Source: Ketobacter sp. MCCC 1A13808
Lineage (GTDB): Bacteria > Pseudomonadota > Gammaproteobacteria > Pseudomonadales > Ketobacteraceae
Direction of reading: 5' to 3'
Assembly (NCBI RefSeq): GCF_009746715.1
Contig: NZ_VRKW01000001.1
Span: 620,001-684,000, forward strand
Length of the DNA stretch: 64,000 nucleotides
Of the stretch, positions 57,101-64,000 are shown piece after piece. The notes beneath the pieces are model-generated. The model ran no database searches. It was not told where the DNA came from and worked only from the letters and a program-made list of their open reading frames with translations. The position numbers and the translations under genes were made by a program. Numbering within the stretch: the first letter of the stretch is position 1; every line of letters starts with the position of its first letter.

Positions 57101-58015
57101 CTGTTCCAGTTCTTTCGGCGTGAACGCCGCTTGTGCTGGGCCACGCCGTGCTACCAGGCACACCTCCTCTACTTTGCTGGTATTGAACAGCGCCAGTGCT
57201 TCGTCAGCAACGTCGGTTTTCGCCAGCACATCGGGATCAAGCACCAGCATCCGTGCGATATCCAGTGCCACATTTCCGATTCCGATCACCACCGCGCTTG
57301 GCTCCGTCAGATCAACCTGCAGCCTGCGGTGATCCGGGTGACCGTTGTACCATCCAACAAAGACCGAAGAACCAAAAATATTGGGCAATGTTGCCCCCGG
57401 TATCGTCAACTCACGGCTTTTCGCACCGCCGGTGGCGTAAATCACACCATCGTAGCGTTGCACTAAATCGTCCCGCGTAACCTCCTGACCAATTTGCACG
57501 TTGCCGAAAAAACGGAAGCGGGCGTGTTCGGCGATACGTTCAAAGCTCGCACTAACGGATTTTATACGCGGATGGTCTGGGGCCACGCCGTAGCGAACCA
57601 AACCGAACGGAGTCGGCAAGCGCTCAAACATATCCACCTGCGCCGCCGGCATCTGCTTCAATAATTCTTCTGCTGCATAGAAACCGGAAGGGCCTGATCC
57701 AACGACGGCGAAACGCCCTGCGAACGCGGCCACAGGAGACGCCGCCACATCGTGCCCGATACTTTCCCGAATCACCGGGTAGATTTGCGCTTTCTCTTCA
57801 TTCAACTGAATAAAATCACGCATTTCGTCAGGCACAGCAGTTTGAGGAAAAATGGCCCGCTCCGGACATTCCGTCAGGCAGGCATTACAATCAATGCAAA
57901 CCGCCGGATCGATATACAGCATTTCCGGCCCTTCGCGGAACGCTTCCACAGGACAGACGTCCACGCAACTGGTGTGTTTGTTGCCGATACACGCCTGGGT
58001 GACCACATACGCCAT
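54152..58015 (-). CDS. Ferredoxin-FprA reductase fused to molybdopterin oxidoreductase
   Basis: This 1287-aa protein reads as three enzymes in one chain. Residues 1 to about 75 are a 7Fe-type ferredoxin (CVDVCPVEAF and CIDCNACLTECP). About 100-540 is an FprA-like NADPH:ferredoxin reductase (FAD motif VVGSGPSGFYAAEELL, NADP motif VVIGIGNVALDIARML, TPFGLVRYGVAPDH). About 570-1287 is a molybdopterin oxidoreductase of the formate dehydrogenase/BisC superfamily, with a [4Fe-4S] site CTLCEAMC plus HICPKG and a C-terminal dinucleotide-binding domain (PHGWGHN). NADPH electrons could flow through FAD and Fe-S to Mo, or the reverse. Where formate dehydrogenases have a CH pair with Cys or Sec as Mo ligand, this protein reads ASLDQ (about residue 700), which suggests an Asp ligand. 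AGGAG precedes the ATG. AraC is divergent, GST follows. Substrate unknown. Confidence 0.93.
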   Translation of the reverse strand: MAYVVTQACIGNKHTSCVDVCPVEAFREGPEMLYIDPAVCIDCNACLTECPERAIFPQTAVPDEMRDFIQLNEEKAQIYPVIRESIGHDVAASPVAAFAGRFAVVGSGPSGFYAAEELLKQMPAAQVDMFERLPTPFGLVRYGVAPDHPRIKSVSASFERIAEHARFRFFGNVQIGQEVTRDDLVQRYDGVIYATGGAKSRELTIPGATLPNIFGSSVFVGWYNGHPDHRRLQVDLTEPSAVVIGIGNVALDIARMLVLDPDVLAKTDVADEALALFNTSKVEEVCLVARRGPAQAAFTPKELEQLMTIAGLQLIVDPLDLELDSETQAQLQLPEFSEVRQNMELLRQIAQRTPSLEAGSKAIRFIFNASPLQIDATHDGVKEMILVRNEMQRDERGRISAVATGQTFNLHAGLIVHAIGYQGDAVAGVPFDAQRGVISHVNGRISNGVVDTGSGEYAAGWIKRGASGVIGSNKHCASDTVGQMLLDLAGKNAGTDLQDIELLLKERQVNYIDFADWRLLDQHELEQGRIEGRARRKITDVNAMLKIIRDARAQREADENARAQLPVKTHFRTCTLCEAMCGVKIEYQGDKILSVAGDADDQHSQGHICPKGYSLQDLHNDPDRLKKPLHKVNDEWQPIEWDDAFDLVAERFVDIQARHGNDAIAGYWGNPTSHNLGLLLATGKFRKALGSRNLYTAASLDQMPHQVMSYLMFGHGQIFTIPDIDRTDYMLMLGANPAASNGSLMSSGDVLRRLQAIKERGGKLVLLDPRKTESAIYASEHHYIRPTTDALFLIGLIQHIVRERLFDPGHLLPLSDQWDQLTAMFEAYELDNISALCGIPASEIKRIAEEFAAAEKAVCYGRMGVSAQSFGTLNHWLMNVLNILTGNLDSPGGSMFTQPAVNMAIKPSTAGSFNQYQSRVSGLPEFNREFPTTVMAEEMLVPGEGQIKAFICMAGNPVLSAPNGRQLDAALEQLEFVVSVDFYLNETSRHADLILPPTGPLEHEQYDLVFNLLAVRNVAKFAEPLFESPEDSRSDWDIMQGITKRITRLKQGGDPVPGKPEIDPVGMVDFGLRSGPYGEKFSAYINGEPVEQEQGLSLKVLKQFPHGLDLGPMQSCLPEYLFTRDKKINLIPPPVLEDLQRLDTFFDSAVSESEADAQPLILIGRRDLRTNNSWMHNSKRLVKGKDRCALLMHPQDAAGRGIKDRGRVTVSSRVGELEVDVRLSEDLMPGVVSLPHGWGHNREGIALQVAQSNPGVSVNDLTDDQLYDRFTGNAALNGVPVRISAVG

Positions 58016-58144
58016 GGGAAGCTCCTATTCCGGTTGCTCAATAATTTTTTAAGGGGGCATTCCATGCTAGGGCTATACCCTGTATAAGTATCGACACTTT
58101 TACACACCATTGATATTTTGTGCCAAATAAACAACACTGTTGCT

Positions 58145-59155
58145 ATGAATTCAAATGACCCCCATCTGCCCAGCAGTTTTCTTGACCCCCTGATCTGCTA
58201 TCTGGATATTCGCGGTCTGGATGCGCCTGCCCTTCGTGCCGACATCGCAGCTCTGAGCCAGGATCCGCGGATTAACACCACCGCCTTTACCGATCTGTTA
58301 AACCGGATCTATCAACTGGAACCGGTGCCGGCTCTGGGCATGCGTATTGCTGCGGTCACCAAACCCGAGCATTTCGGCGTGGTTGGCTACCTGCTGACTT
58401 CCTGCAGCACTCTGGGACAGGCACTGATTCGCTACGGCCGCTTTCAGGCGCTGGTGTTTACCGGTTTAAATGCCGTTGTACGGAAAAGCCGTAACGCAGT
58501 AAGCCACCGCTGGAATTTGAGTGACCAGGGAACGCATCTTTCCTGTGAATACAGCGTTGCTATCTTCGTCAATTTATATCAATCGCTAATCGGTAAAAAA
58601 ATCCCGCCAGTAAGCGTCGGGGTTCCCATTAGTAAAAATAAGGACTATAAAATATACGAAGCCTTGCTTGGTTGTCCGGTGGAATTTGATTGCTCTTGCT
58701 TGCGGGTGGATATTCCAGCCCAAGCAATGTTGATGACCATTTCCAGCAGCGACGCTTACCTGTTGAAATTATTTGATGAGCAGGCCCAATCCATGTTGGG
58801 TCAAACCAAAGCAACGTCCGATAGCTTTGATCAATTCCTAAAGCAATTACAGCAACAACTACTGATAGCGATGAAAGACGGCGACACCAGTGCCAACACT
58901 GTGGCAAGCCAAATGGGGTTTGCCCTGCGTACGTTTTACCGTAATTTGAGCAATCATGGTTACAGTTACCGCTCGGTATTGGCGAATTCAAGAAGACAAT
59001 TGGCCAAACGCTATCTGGCCGATCCCGCATTGTCTCCGTCGGAAGTGGCACTGCTGCTCGGCTATTCCGAGCAGAGTGCATTTATCAGAGCATTTAAAGG
59101 CTGGATGGGTATGACCCCGGGGGAATATCGCCGAACCCTTACCCGCAATACTTAA
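58145..59155 (+). CDS. AraC-family transcriptional regulator
   Basis: This 336-aa protein has an N-terminal Arabinose_bd-type domain (about residues 15-200; FGVVGYLLTSCSTLGQALIRYGRFQ) and a C-terminal AraC double HTH (about 235-335; PSEVALLLGYSEQSAFIRAF then TPGEYRR). It is divergent from the ferredoxin-FprA-molybdoenzyme gene with about 130 bases between starts, so it is the prime candidate for its regulator. Its stop overlaps the convergent carboxylesterase stop. I prefer ATG at 58145; a TTG at 58118 adds nine residues, and neither has a strong binding site. Confidence 0.92.
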   Translation: MNSNDPHLPSSFLDPLICYLDIRGLDAPALRADIAALSQDPRINTTAFTDLLNRIYQLEPVPALGMRIAAVTKPEHFGVVGYLLTSCSTLGQALIRYGRFQALVFTGLNAVVRKSRNAVSHRWNLSDQGTHLSCEYSVAIFVNLYQSLIGKKIPPVSVGVPISKNKDYKIYEALLGCPVEFDCSCLRVDIPAQAMLMTISSSDAYLLKLFDEQAQSMLGQTKATSDSFDQFLKQLQQQLLIAMKDGDTSANTVASQMGFALRTFYRNLSNHGYSYRSVLANSRRQLAKRYLADPALSPSEVALLLGYSEQSAFIRAFKGWMGMTPGEYRRTLTRNT

Positions 59156-60750
59156 CTCTCAGCAAATCCGTACCAGAATTCACAATGGTGCTTTTGATGG
59201 AAATTCAAAGTGGGGTAAGCCAGCCACGGCTTGAGACTTTGCATTACCGGTAGCGACGTTTTAAAACGGAACCAATAAGGAGCCAGATTCACATTCGGAT
59301 TTCCGTGACGGGCAAAACTCGCCCAATAGCTGAGCATTTGATGCTCCAGCGCTTGTTGCGGTTTGGTTTTTTCTGTTACCAGGCTATTCGGCGTTTGCAT
59401 AATATATTGCACATCCGAGCCATGATACGCGCCGTATGGGAAGCTGATGGGCGGTAACAAAGGCGCAGGTTCAGGGTCTGCAAATTCATAGGCATAAGTA
59501 GGTACAAATGCCGCCAGCCAAAACGACATAGCCTGCGCGTTGCAGGCAAACGCCGCATCGGTGCCCAACGCTATTAACGCCAATCCGGGAGAAGCATAAT
59601 CGGACAGCGGATACTCGGCCTGAGCCAAAGGCGCAATGACCTCGGGTATGCCGGCCCCTATTATGGACTGCAAATAGTTTTCCTCTGTCACCGGGTTTCC
59701 TACCAGTTCGTTTAACGCGGCCACATACAAACTAAACTCATCACTGGTTGAACCGTTCATCACCGGCATATGATGAAATTCGCCGGTGGAAATCGCATTG
59801 GTGATTTGCTGTGGAATGGTCGCGCCGTCCACCACGATCGGATACTGGGTAGCGATAGAACCCTGGTTCTCCAGAATGGTGGCCACCTCCAGATTGCGCA
59901 AACATTCCGCTGATTGATCTTCACACCCCATGGCCACGGCCAGTGCCGAACCGGCCACTTCCCATTGCTGCTGGGTGGGCTCTTCTAACGTATAAACGCC
60001 GCTCTGCACGATGGCTTTATGAAACAAGCCAGCAGAAGCCGGTGATACCAGGTTCGCCAGGACACTATACCCGCCCGCTGATTGACCGCTGAGGGTAACG
60101 TTATCCGGGTCGCCGCCGAAGGCTGCGATGTTATCCCGCACCCAACGTAAAGCCGCCTGCTGATCCATCAAACCGTAATTTCCAGAGTTGCCCGCTTCGG
60201 TTTCAGCAGCGAGCGCCGGATGACTGAGGTAACCCAGAGCACCCAAGCGGTAGTTGATAGTCACCACAACCAGATTACGCTTCACCAGCTTGACCGGGTC
60301 ATAGAGGCTGCTCACGCCGCTGGTCAGCGATCCACCATGCATCCACACGACCACCGGCAACTTCTGTTGCGCATTTTTTCCTTGCCGGGGTTTGGGCTTG
60401 TATACATTTAATGACAAACAGTCTTCATTTTCACTGCCCACTCCGTAGGGGGACGCAATTTGCGGGCAGGCCGCTCCGGCTACAGTGGCATCAAACTCCG
60501 AGCCGATCACGGCCGGTTGTGGGGGCTGCCAACGCAACGCATCAACGGGTGCGGCGGCATAAGGGATGCCAACAAAGCTGGCTCCGTAATCGGTGGATAT
60601 GCCGTTATAAAGCGTTGTGCCGGTATTTACAGAGGCTTGGGTCGCGGGTGTATCAACCCCGTTCGCGAAACCGGGAGAAGCGTGCAGTAATCCGATACTA
60701 AGTAGCGTTGCAGTAAGCAAGCGCAATTTAACGTTAAACAGATCTTTCAT
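59152..60750 (-). CDS. Secreted type-B carboxylesterase
   Basis: This 532-aa protein has a signal peptide ending near GFANG (about residue 31) and a full type-B carboxylesterase domain. The nucleophile elbow is SGQSAGGYS (about 219) and the oxyanion-hole segment is VVWMHGGSL (about 132). The EDCLSLNVYKP signature is complete, and a late GSTSDEF plus AYHGSD supply the acidic and His partners. Length is typical. It is periplasmic or secreted. The substrate is an ester of unknown kind. It converges on the AraC gene with overlapping stops. Confidence 0.94.
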   Translation of the reverse strand: MKDLFNVKLRLLTATLLSIGLLHASPGFANGVDTPATQASVNTGTTLYNGISTDYGASFVGIPYAAAPVDALRWQPPQPAVIGSEFDATVAGAACPQIASPYGVGSENEDCLSLNVYKPKPRQGKNAQQKLPVVVWMHGGSLTSGVSSLYDPVKLVKRNLVVVTINYRLGALGYLSHPALAAETEAGNSGNYGLMDQQAALRWVRDNIAAFGGDPDNVTLSGQSAGGYSVLANLVSPASAGLFHKAIVQSGVYTLEEPTQQQWEVAGSALAVAMGCEDQSAECLRNLEVATILENQGSIATQYPIVVDGATIPQQITNAISTGEFHHMPVMNGSTSDEFSLYVAALNELVGNPVTEENYLQSIIGAGIPEVIAPLAQAEYPLSDYASPGLALIALGTDAAFACNAQAMSFWLAAFVPTYAYEFADPEPAPLLPPISFPYGAYHGSDVQYIMQTPNSLVTEKTKPQQALEHQMLSYWASFARHGNPNVNLAPYWFRFKTSLPVMQSLKPWLAYPTLNFHQKHHCEFWYGFAES

Positions 60751-60899
60751 AAGGAATCCCTGTCCTGTTTTTTATTGTTTAGATTGAGTGAAAGTAAGGC
60801 AGCACAAGAATAAACATTCATTCTACAGAAGCGCAACCGATTCTTTGTGAAGAACGTACCCGGGAGCGGCAATTTCGGCGGCCTTATTTACAAAAACCC

Positions 60900-61952
60900 T
60901 CAGGATTCCGCTACCGCCATTAACAGTTTTATAAACGATTCGCAGGAGGAAGCCGCCGCCGATTCATCCATGGTGTGATACCCGGAAGTGGGAATCTGAA
61001 TGGTGGTGCCGTCCACCAAGCCACCCGATGTGGATGTAATACGCCCCAATTCGGTACTGCCCAACGACATCACCGAAGTAATGCCTTCCAGCGCATTTTG
61101 TTTGTTTTTTGCTTCTATGTAGGCGTCTTTATAGGAAAACGGAATATTCATCTTGTGACAAAGCGATTCTACTTTATTGGTCAGGTCCACATTGAACACC
61201 GCGTTGGCGTCCTTTCTGCGTAACACGACGTGTTGCTGGTCAACGGCTTGGTCATCCGGAAAGGGACTGGTATCCACGACGATTAAATGGTTGGTGGAAC
61301 GTCCGAAGCGACGGAACCACTCCAACAGATAGCGCCAACTTTTTCCGGACTCTTCCTGGGCCGTGAAGAACGCGGTGCCCTCAAAACCAAGCTCGAACAG
61401 ATACACTAATGCAGCCGCCGTTAACACGTTATCCAGTTGCCCCAAATAACGCCCGTTCTCAATACGCAAACGATCGTTAAACGCAACCGGGGTGCCCGCA
61501 ACCAAATACTCCAGACCGTCGACACAAAAGATCAGGTTATTACGGAATTCGCAGATATAAGCGTCTTTAATGGTGCCCGCGCCACGGTAGGCACCAGACC
61601 AGGGATCATAGGCCATCACCGGAACGGATTTAAAGCGATGAGCGACGGTATTCATCATTTGTTCTGACACGGAGTTTCCCAACAGATCCGAACGACTGCC
61701 GGACACAAAGGCAGCGTATTGAAACTCATTGGGGCCGGTACAAATTAAGCCATGGCGATCAATATGAGCAGAATACATCGCACTGAATGGTTGGGAACCA
61801 TGCGCCACCAGCACACCTTCGTACCAGGTTACGGACGCACCCCGCTCCACCAGTACCCGTTCCAGAACTCGAAAAAAACTGTGCTCACACCCAACCACGG
61901 TGGGGTAGCGGATCAACTCTTTCAGGATATCGGTATAAGCGGATATATTCAT
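60900..61952 (-). CDS. M42-like metallopeptidase
   Basis: This 350-aa protein resembles M42 glutamyl aminopeptidase/M20-like di-zinc enzymes. Likely metal and catalytic residues are His in YSAHIDRHG (about 62-65), Asp in GQLDNV (about 173), the EE pair in AQEESG (about 199), Asp in VVDTSPF (about 228) and His in GYHTMDE (about 325). Signature segments GTIKDA and VAFNDRL also fit. There is no signal peptide. The ribosome binding site is weak. Actual substrate is unknown; some M42 relatives are not aminopeptidases. Confidence 0.85.
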   Translation of the reverse strand: MNISAYTDILKELIRYPTVVGCEHSFFRVLERVLVERGASVTWYEGVLVAHGSQPFSAMYSAHIDRHGLICTGPNEFQYAAFVSGSRSDLLGNSVSEQMMNTVAHRFKSVPVMAYDPWSGAYRGAGTIKDAYICEFRNNLIFCVDGLEYLVAGTPVAFNDRLRIENGRYLGQLDNVLTAAALVYLFELGFEGTAFFTAQEESGKSWRYLLEWFRRFGRSTNHLIVVDTSPFPDDQAVDQQHVVLRRKDANAVFNVDLTNKVESLCHKMNIPFSYKDAYIEAKNKQNALEGITSVMSLGSTELGRITSTSGGLVDGTTIQIPTSGYHTMDESAAASSCESFIKLLMAVAES

Positions 61953-62234
61953 CGAAAATACTCAGAGGATAGTGGGCGGCATTTGGCTGATTTTGCGCGG
62001 TAGAAAGTTCAAATTCTATATCAATTTCACGACAACGCTGTTTTATTTACAAAATTGTCATTATTTCAAAGTCGCTATCCCGAATTTACCATAGGCGCAC
62101 GATTCGATCGGGACCAAAGCTACGAGCAATTTATATATTCCTTGAAATATCAGCACGTTAAATCGCCGAACCAACGATGGCAACAATCTTGCTCAATCCG
62201 ATCTAGAAATAGTAAACCGACGAGACCGTGAAGC
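61953..62234. other. Divergent promoter region between the peptidase and lipid-kinase genes
   Basis: About 280 bases separate these divergent starts. The middle (about 62000-62060) is clearly AT-rich and probably carries both promoters, but I could not pick a confident -35/-10 pair or a dyad. Confidence 0.4.
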
Positions 62235-63212
62235 ATGACCAGCCACATACAAGCGTCACCCTACCTTAAACCTGCTCCTAGCCTGGATATCTGCGATCAT
62301 CAATTCGTGGTAGTGATCAATAGTGGCTCCGGCACCGGCACCCCTGAAGCCATCATGGAACGATTGGCGGAACACGCGGACACTATAAAGGTAAAACAAA
62401 AAGCGATTTTGCGATCCGGTGACAACATCGAAAAACGCATCAGCAAGATTTTCACCTATGCGTCCAGGAAAAAAATGGGCGTTTTGGCCGCCGGGGGTGA
62501 CGGTACTATTAACTTATGCGTGAAGTACGCTCTGAAATACGATGTACCCATGGCTATGCTGGCCCAGGGTACTTTCAACCTGTTTGCACGTCATCATGGT
62601 CTATCGGTGGATCCTGCAACCCAAGTTGCACAGCTGGCGGATAGTCGTATCAAGAAAGTACCGATCTGCTGGATCAACGGCCTGCCATTCACCACCAGCG
62701 CAGCCTTTGGCATTTATCCGGACGTCATTGACGACCGGGAACATTACCAGAAGCGTGCCGGCTTTCGCAGCCGCACTACGGCGATGCTGGCGGGGGTGCT
62801 GACTTTTTTCCGCCATGAGAAACGACTTAGAGTCGCTGTCGAAACCCCAGAAGGAATAAGAAAAGTAAAAGCCATATTACTGATGGCAACACAGAATCGG
62901 CCACAGCTACAAAATTTTGGTTGCGAAAAGGAAATGGACCAGGTCGACGGGCGCTTTGCGTTGATTACGGTGAAACCCCTGGACTGGAAAGGAAAATTGC
63001 GTCTGCTTATGAAAGGATCCGTTAAACAACTTCCGCAACAGGAAGAGTTCGAAACGTCACTGCATCAATCCCTGACGCTGCACTCTTCCCACAGCTCACT
63101 CAAATGCGCTTTGGATGGTGAAGTGATCGAACTGGCAACACCGGTGCACATGCACGCACAACCGAGAGCACTGTCTTTATTTGTGCCCAATCATATTGAC
63201 GGGAACCCCTGA
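62235..63212 (+). CDS. Diacylglycerol kinase-like lipid kinase (DagK/LCB5 family)
   Basis: This 325-aa protein has the DAGK catalytic domain with VVVINSGSGTG (about residue 21) and the nucleotide-binding AAGGDGTINL (about 85-94), followed by AQGTFNLFARHHGLS. The C-terminal beta domain contains the CALDGEVIEL segment normally seen in YegS/DgkB-like lipid kinases. It probably phosphorylates diacylglycerol or a related lipid at the membrane. The next gene begins six bases after its stop, so the two are an operon. Confidence 0.93.
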   Translation: MTSHIQASPYLKPAPSLDICDHQFVVVINSGSGTGTPEAIMERLAEHADTIKVKQKAILRSGDNIEKRISKIFTYASRKKMGVLAAGGDGTINLCVKYALKYDVPMAMLAQGTFNLFARHHGLSVDPATQVAQLADSRIKKVPICWINGLPFTTSAAFGIYPDVIDDREHYQKRAGFRSRTTAMLAGVLTFFRHEKRLRVAVETPEGIRKVKAILLMATQNRPQLQNFGCEKEMDQVDGRFALITVKPLDWKGKLRLLMKGSVKQLPQQEEFETSLHQSLTLHSSHSSLKCALDGEVIELATPVHMHAQPRALSLFVPNHIDGNP

Positions 63213-63217
63213 ATCTA

Positions 63218-64000
63218 TGCCTGATCGTTTTAATCTGGTTCAGATTTCAGACACGCATTTCGGGACAGAACAAACGCAGGTGGTGGAAGCGCTGGTGGAG
63301 CGAATCAACGCGATCTATCCGGATGTTTTGATCTGGAGCGGCGATATTACGCAAAGAGCCAGAGCCAACCAATTTCGAAGTGCCCGCACGTTCCTGTCGA
63401 GACTCAAATACAAAAAGCTGCTGTGTGTGCCGGGCAATCATGATGTCCCCCTGTACAACTTCTTTTTGCGAATTGCTTCTCCGTTTTATAGCTACCAACG
63501 ACACATGCAGGTACCCCTGCAATCCGATCTGGTTCTGGACAGTGCGGTGATTATTGGCTTGAACTCCTGTAATCCCTGGCATTATAAAAACGGCCGCATC
63601 ACCGAACAGAAAATTGAAGCGGTTCATCGCAAACTGCAGGCTCATCCTGACAACGTTCTGAAAATGTTGGTATGCCACCACCCGTTCGACGTCATTCACG
63701 ATCACGATGAAGAGAACATAGTCAAACAGGCGCAACCGGCTCTGCAACGCTGGAGTCAGGCCGGGCTCGATCTGGTGCTGGGTGGGCACATACACCATCA
63801 ATTCAGCCGCAGTTTAAAAGGGCGTTACCCCGGCCTGAGCAAAGACGTTCACACTTGCCAGGCCGGCACGGCACTGTCTTATCGTGTCCGAGGCGGCCTG
63901 CCAAATTCGTTTATGCAACTAACGTCGTTTCCGGAAAAAGCGGCGACACATATACGTCAATGGGACTTTATCGAGAGTCAGTCTTCCTTTCATTGTACCG
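63218..64000 (+). CDS. Calcineurin-like metallophosphoesterase (partial, runs off right edge)
   Basis: The 261 visible codons start at ATG 63218 and stay open to the window edge. They contain the full set of metallophosphoesterase motifs: SDTHFG (metal ligands Asp and His), SGDIT, GNHDV, CHHPF and GGHIHH. This fits the cAMP phosphodiesterase/Icc- and LpxH-like superfamily. Pairing with a lipid kinase suggests a lipid phosphate or nucleotide-lipid substrate, which is inference. Most of the catalytic domain appears to be present. Confidence 0.93.

Noticed and set aside
63247-63801. 184-codon minus-strand frame at the right edge
   Set aside because: The plus-strand frame there carries all metallophosphoesterase motifs, so this is its shadow even though the plus-strand gene is cut by the edge.
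1-64000. tRNA, rRNA, CRISPR, insertion sequence or phage modules
   Set aside because: Read for acceptor stems, regularly spaced repeats, transposase motifs and flanking inverted repeats; none found. The only decayed gene is the GH10 fragment, with no mobile element beside it.

Overview
The window looks like chromosomal DNA of a free-living, probably marine or hydrocarbon-associated gammaproteobacterium. The supporting genes are a PilU-type ATPase, PilZ and GGDEF proteins, an ackA-pta pair, DUF2788 and DUF2189 membrane proteins, pirin, and an Aas/LplT-like acyltransferase. Genus cannot be fixed from sequence reading alone. I saw no tRNA, rRNA, CRISPR array, transposase or phage gene.

Layout. 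(1) 1-20805 is a lipid-polyketide locus. On the minus strand it runs type II thioesterase, FAAL-ACP, a second FAAL-ACP, a two-module reducing PKS of 3692 aa, then another PKS that leaves the left edge inside or just after its first KS. An RND/MMPL-type exporter is divergent from the thioesterase. The logic (fatty acid activated as acyl-AMP, loaded on a fused carrier, extended with malonyl units, exported by an MMPL-like pump) resembles mycobacterial lipid polyketide systems, but the host is Gram-negative. (2) 20854-26996 holds a secreted subtilase, a cytochrome P450, an AraC regulator, a small unknown protein, a CYTH protein and an alpha/beta hydrolase. (3) 27093-31564 holds a TetR regulator in an operon with an LplT-PlsC fusion, then a 7TM-DISM diguanylate cyclase. 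(4) 31561-34246 is a tightly overlapping minus-strand operon of a ThDP enzyme, a DUF2189 protein and a DUF2788 protein. (5) 34395-38849 holds a decayed GH10 xylanase fragment, pilU and a second secreted subtilase. (6) 38923-42277 is ackA-pta. (7) 42286-48096 holds DUF2797, an old-yellow-enzyme-type oxidoreductase, a membrane PilZ protein, a Prx5 peroxiredoxin and pirin. (8) 48097-52941 holds an unfamiliar overlapping small-gene pair and a large secreted beta-propeller/cytochrome c protein. (9) 52981-60750 holds a GST-like protein, an unusual 1287-aa ferredoxin/FprA/molybdopterin oxidoreductase fusion, a divergent AraC regulator and a secreted type-B carboxylesterase. (10) 60900-64000 holds an M42-like peptidase, then a lipid-kinase-like protein in an operon with a metallophosphoesterase that leaves the right edge.

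The strongest candidates for an undescribed system are the FAAL/PKS/MMPL locus (its product cannot be named here) and the ferredoxin-FprA-molybdoenzyme fusion. Weaker curiosities are the 274-aa/77-aa overlapping pair with short upstream ORFs, the LplT-PlsC fusion behind a TetR gene with a clear dyad operator candidate, and several perfect palindromes in promoter regions.

Domain positions are estimates from motif locations. No alignment, profile search or structure prediction was run.
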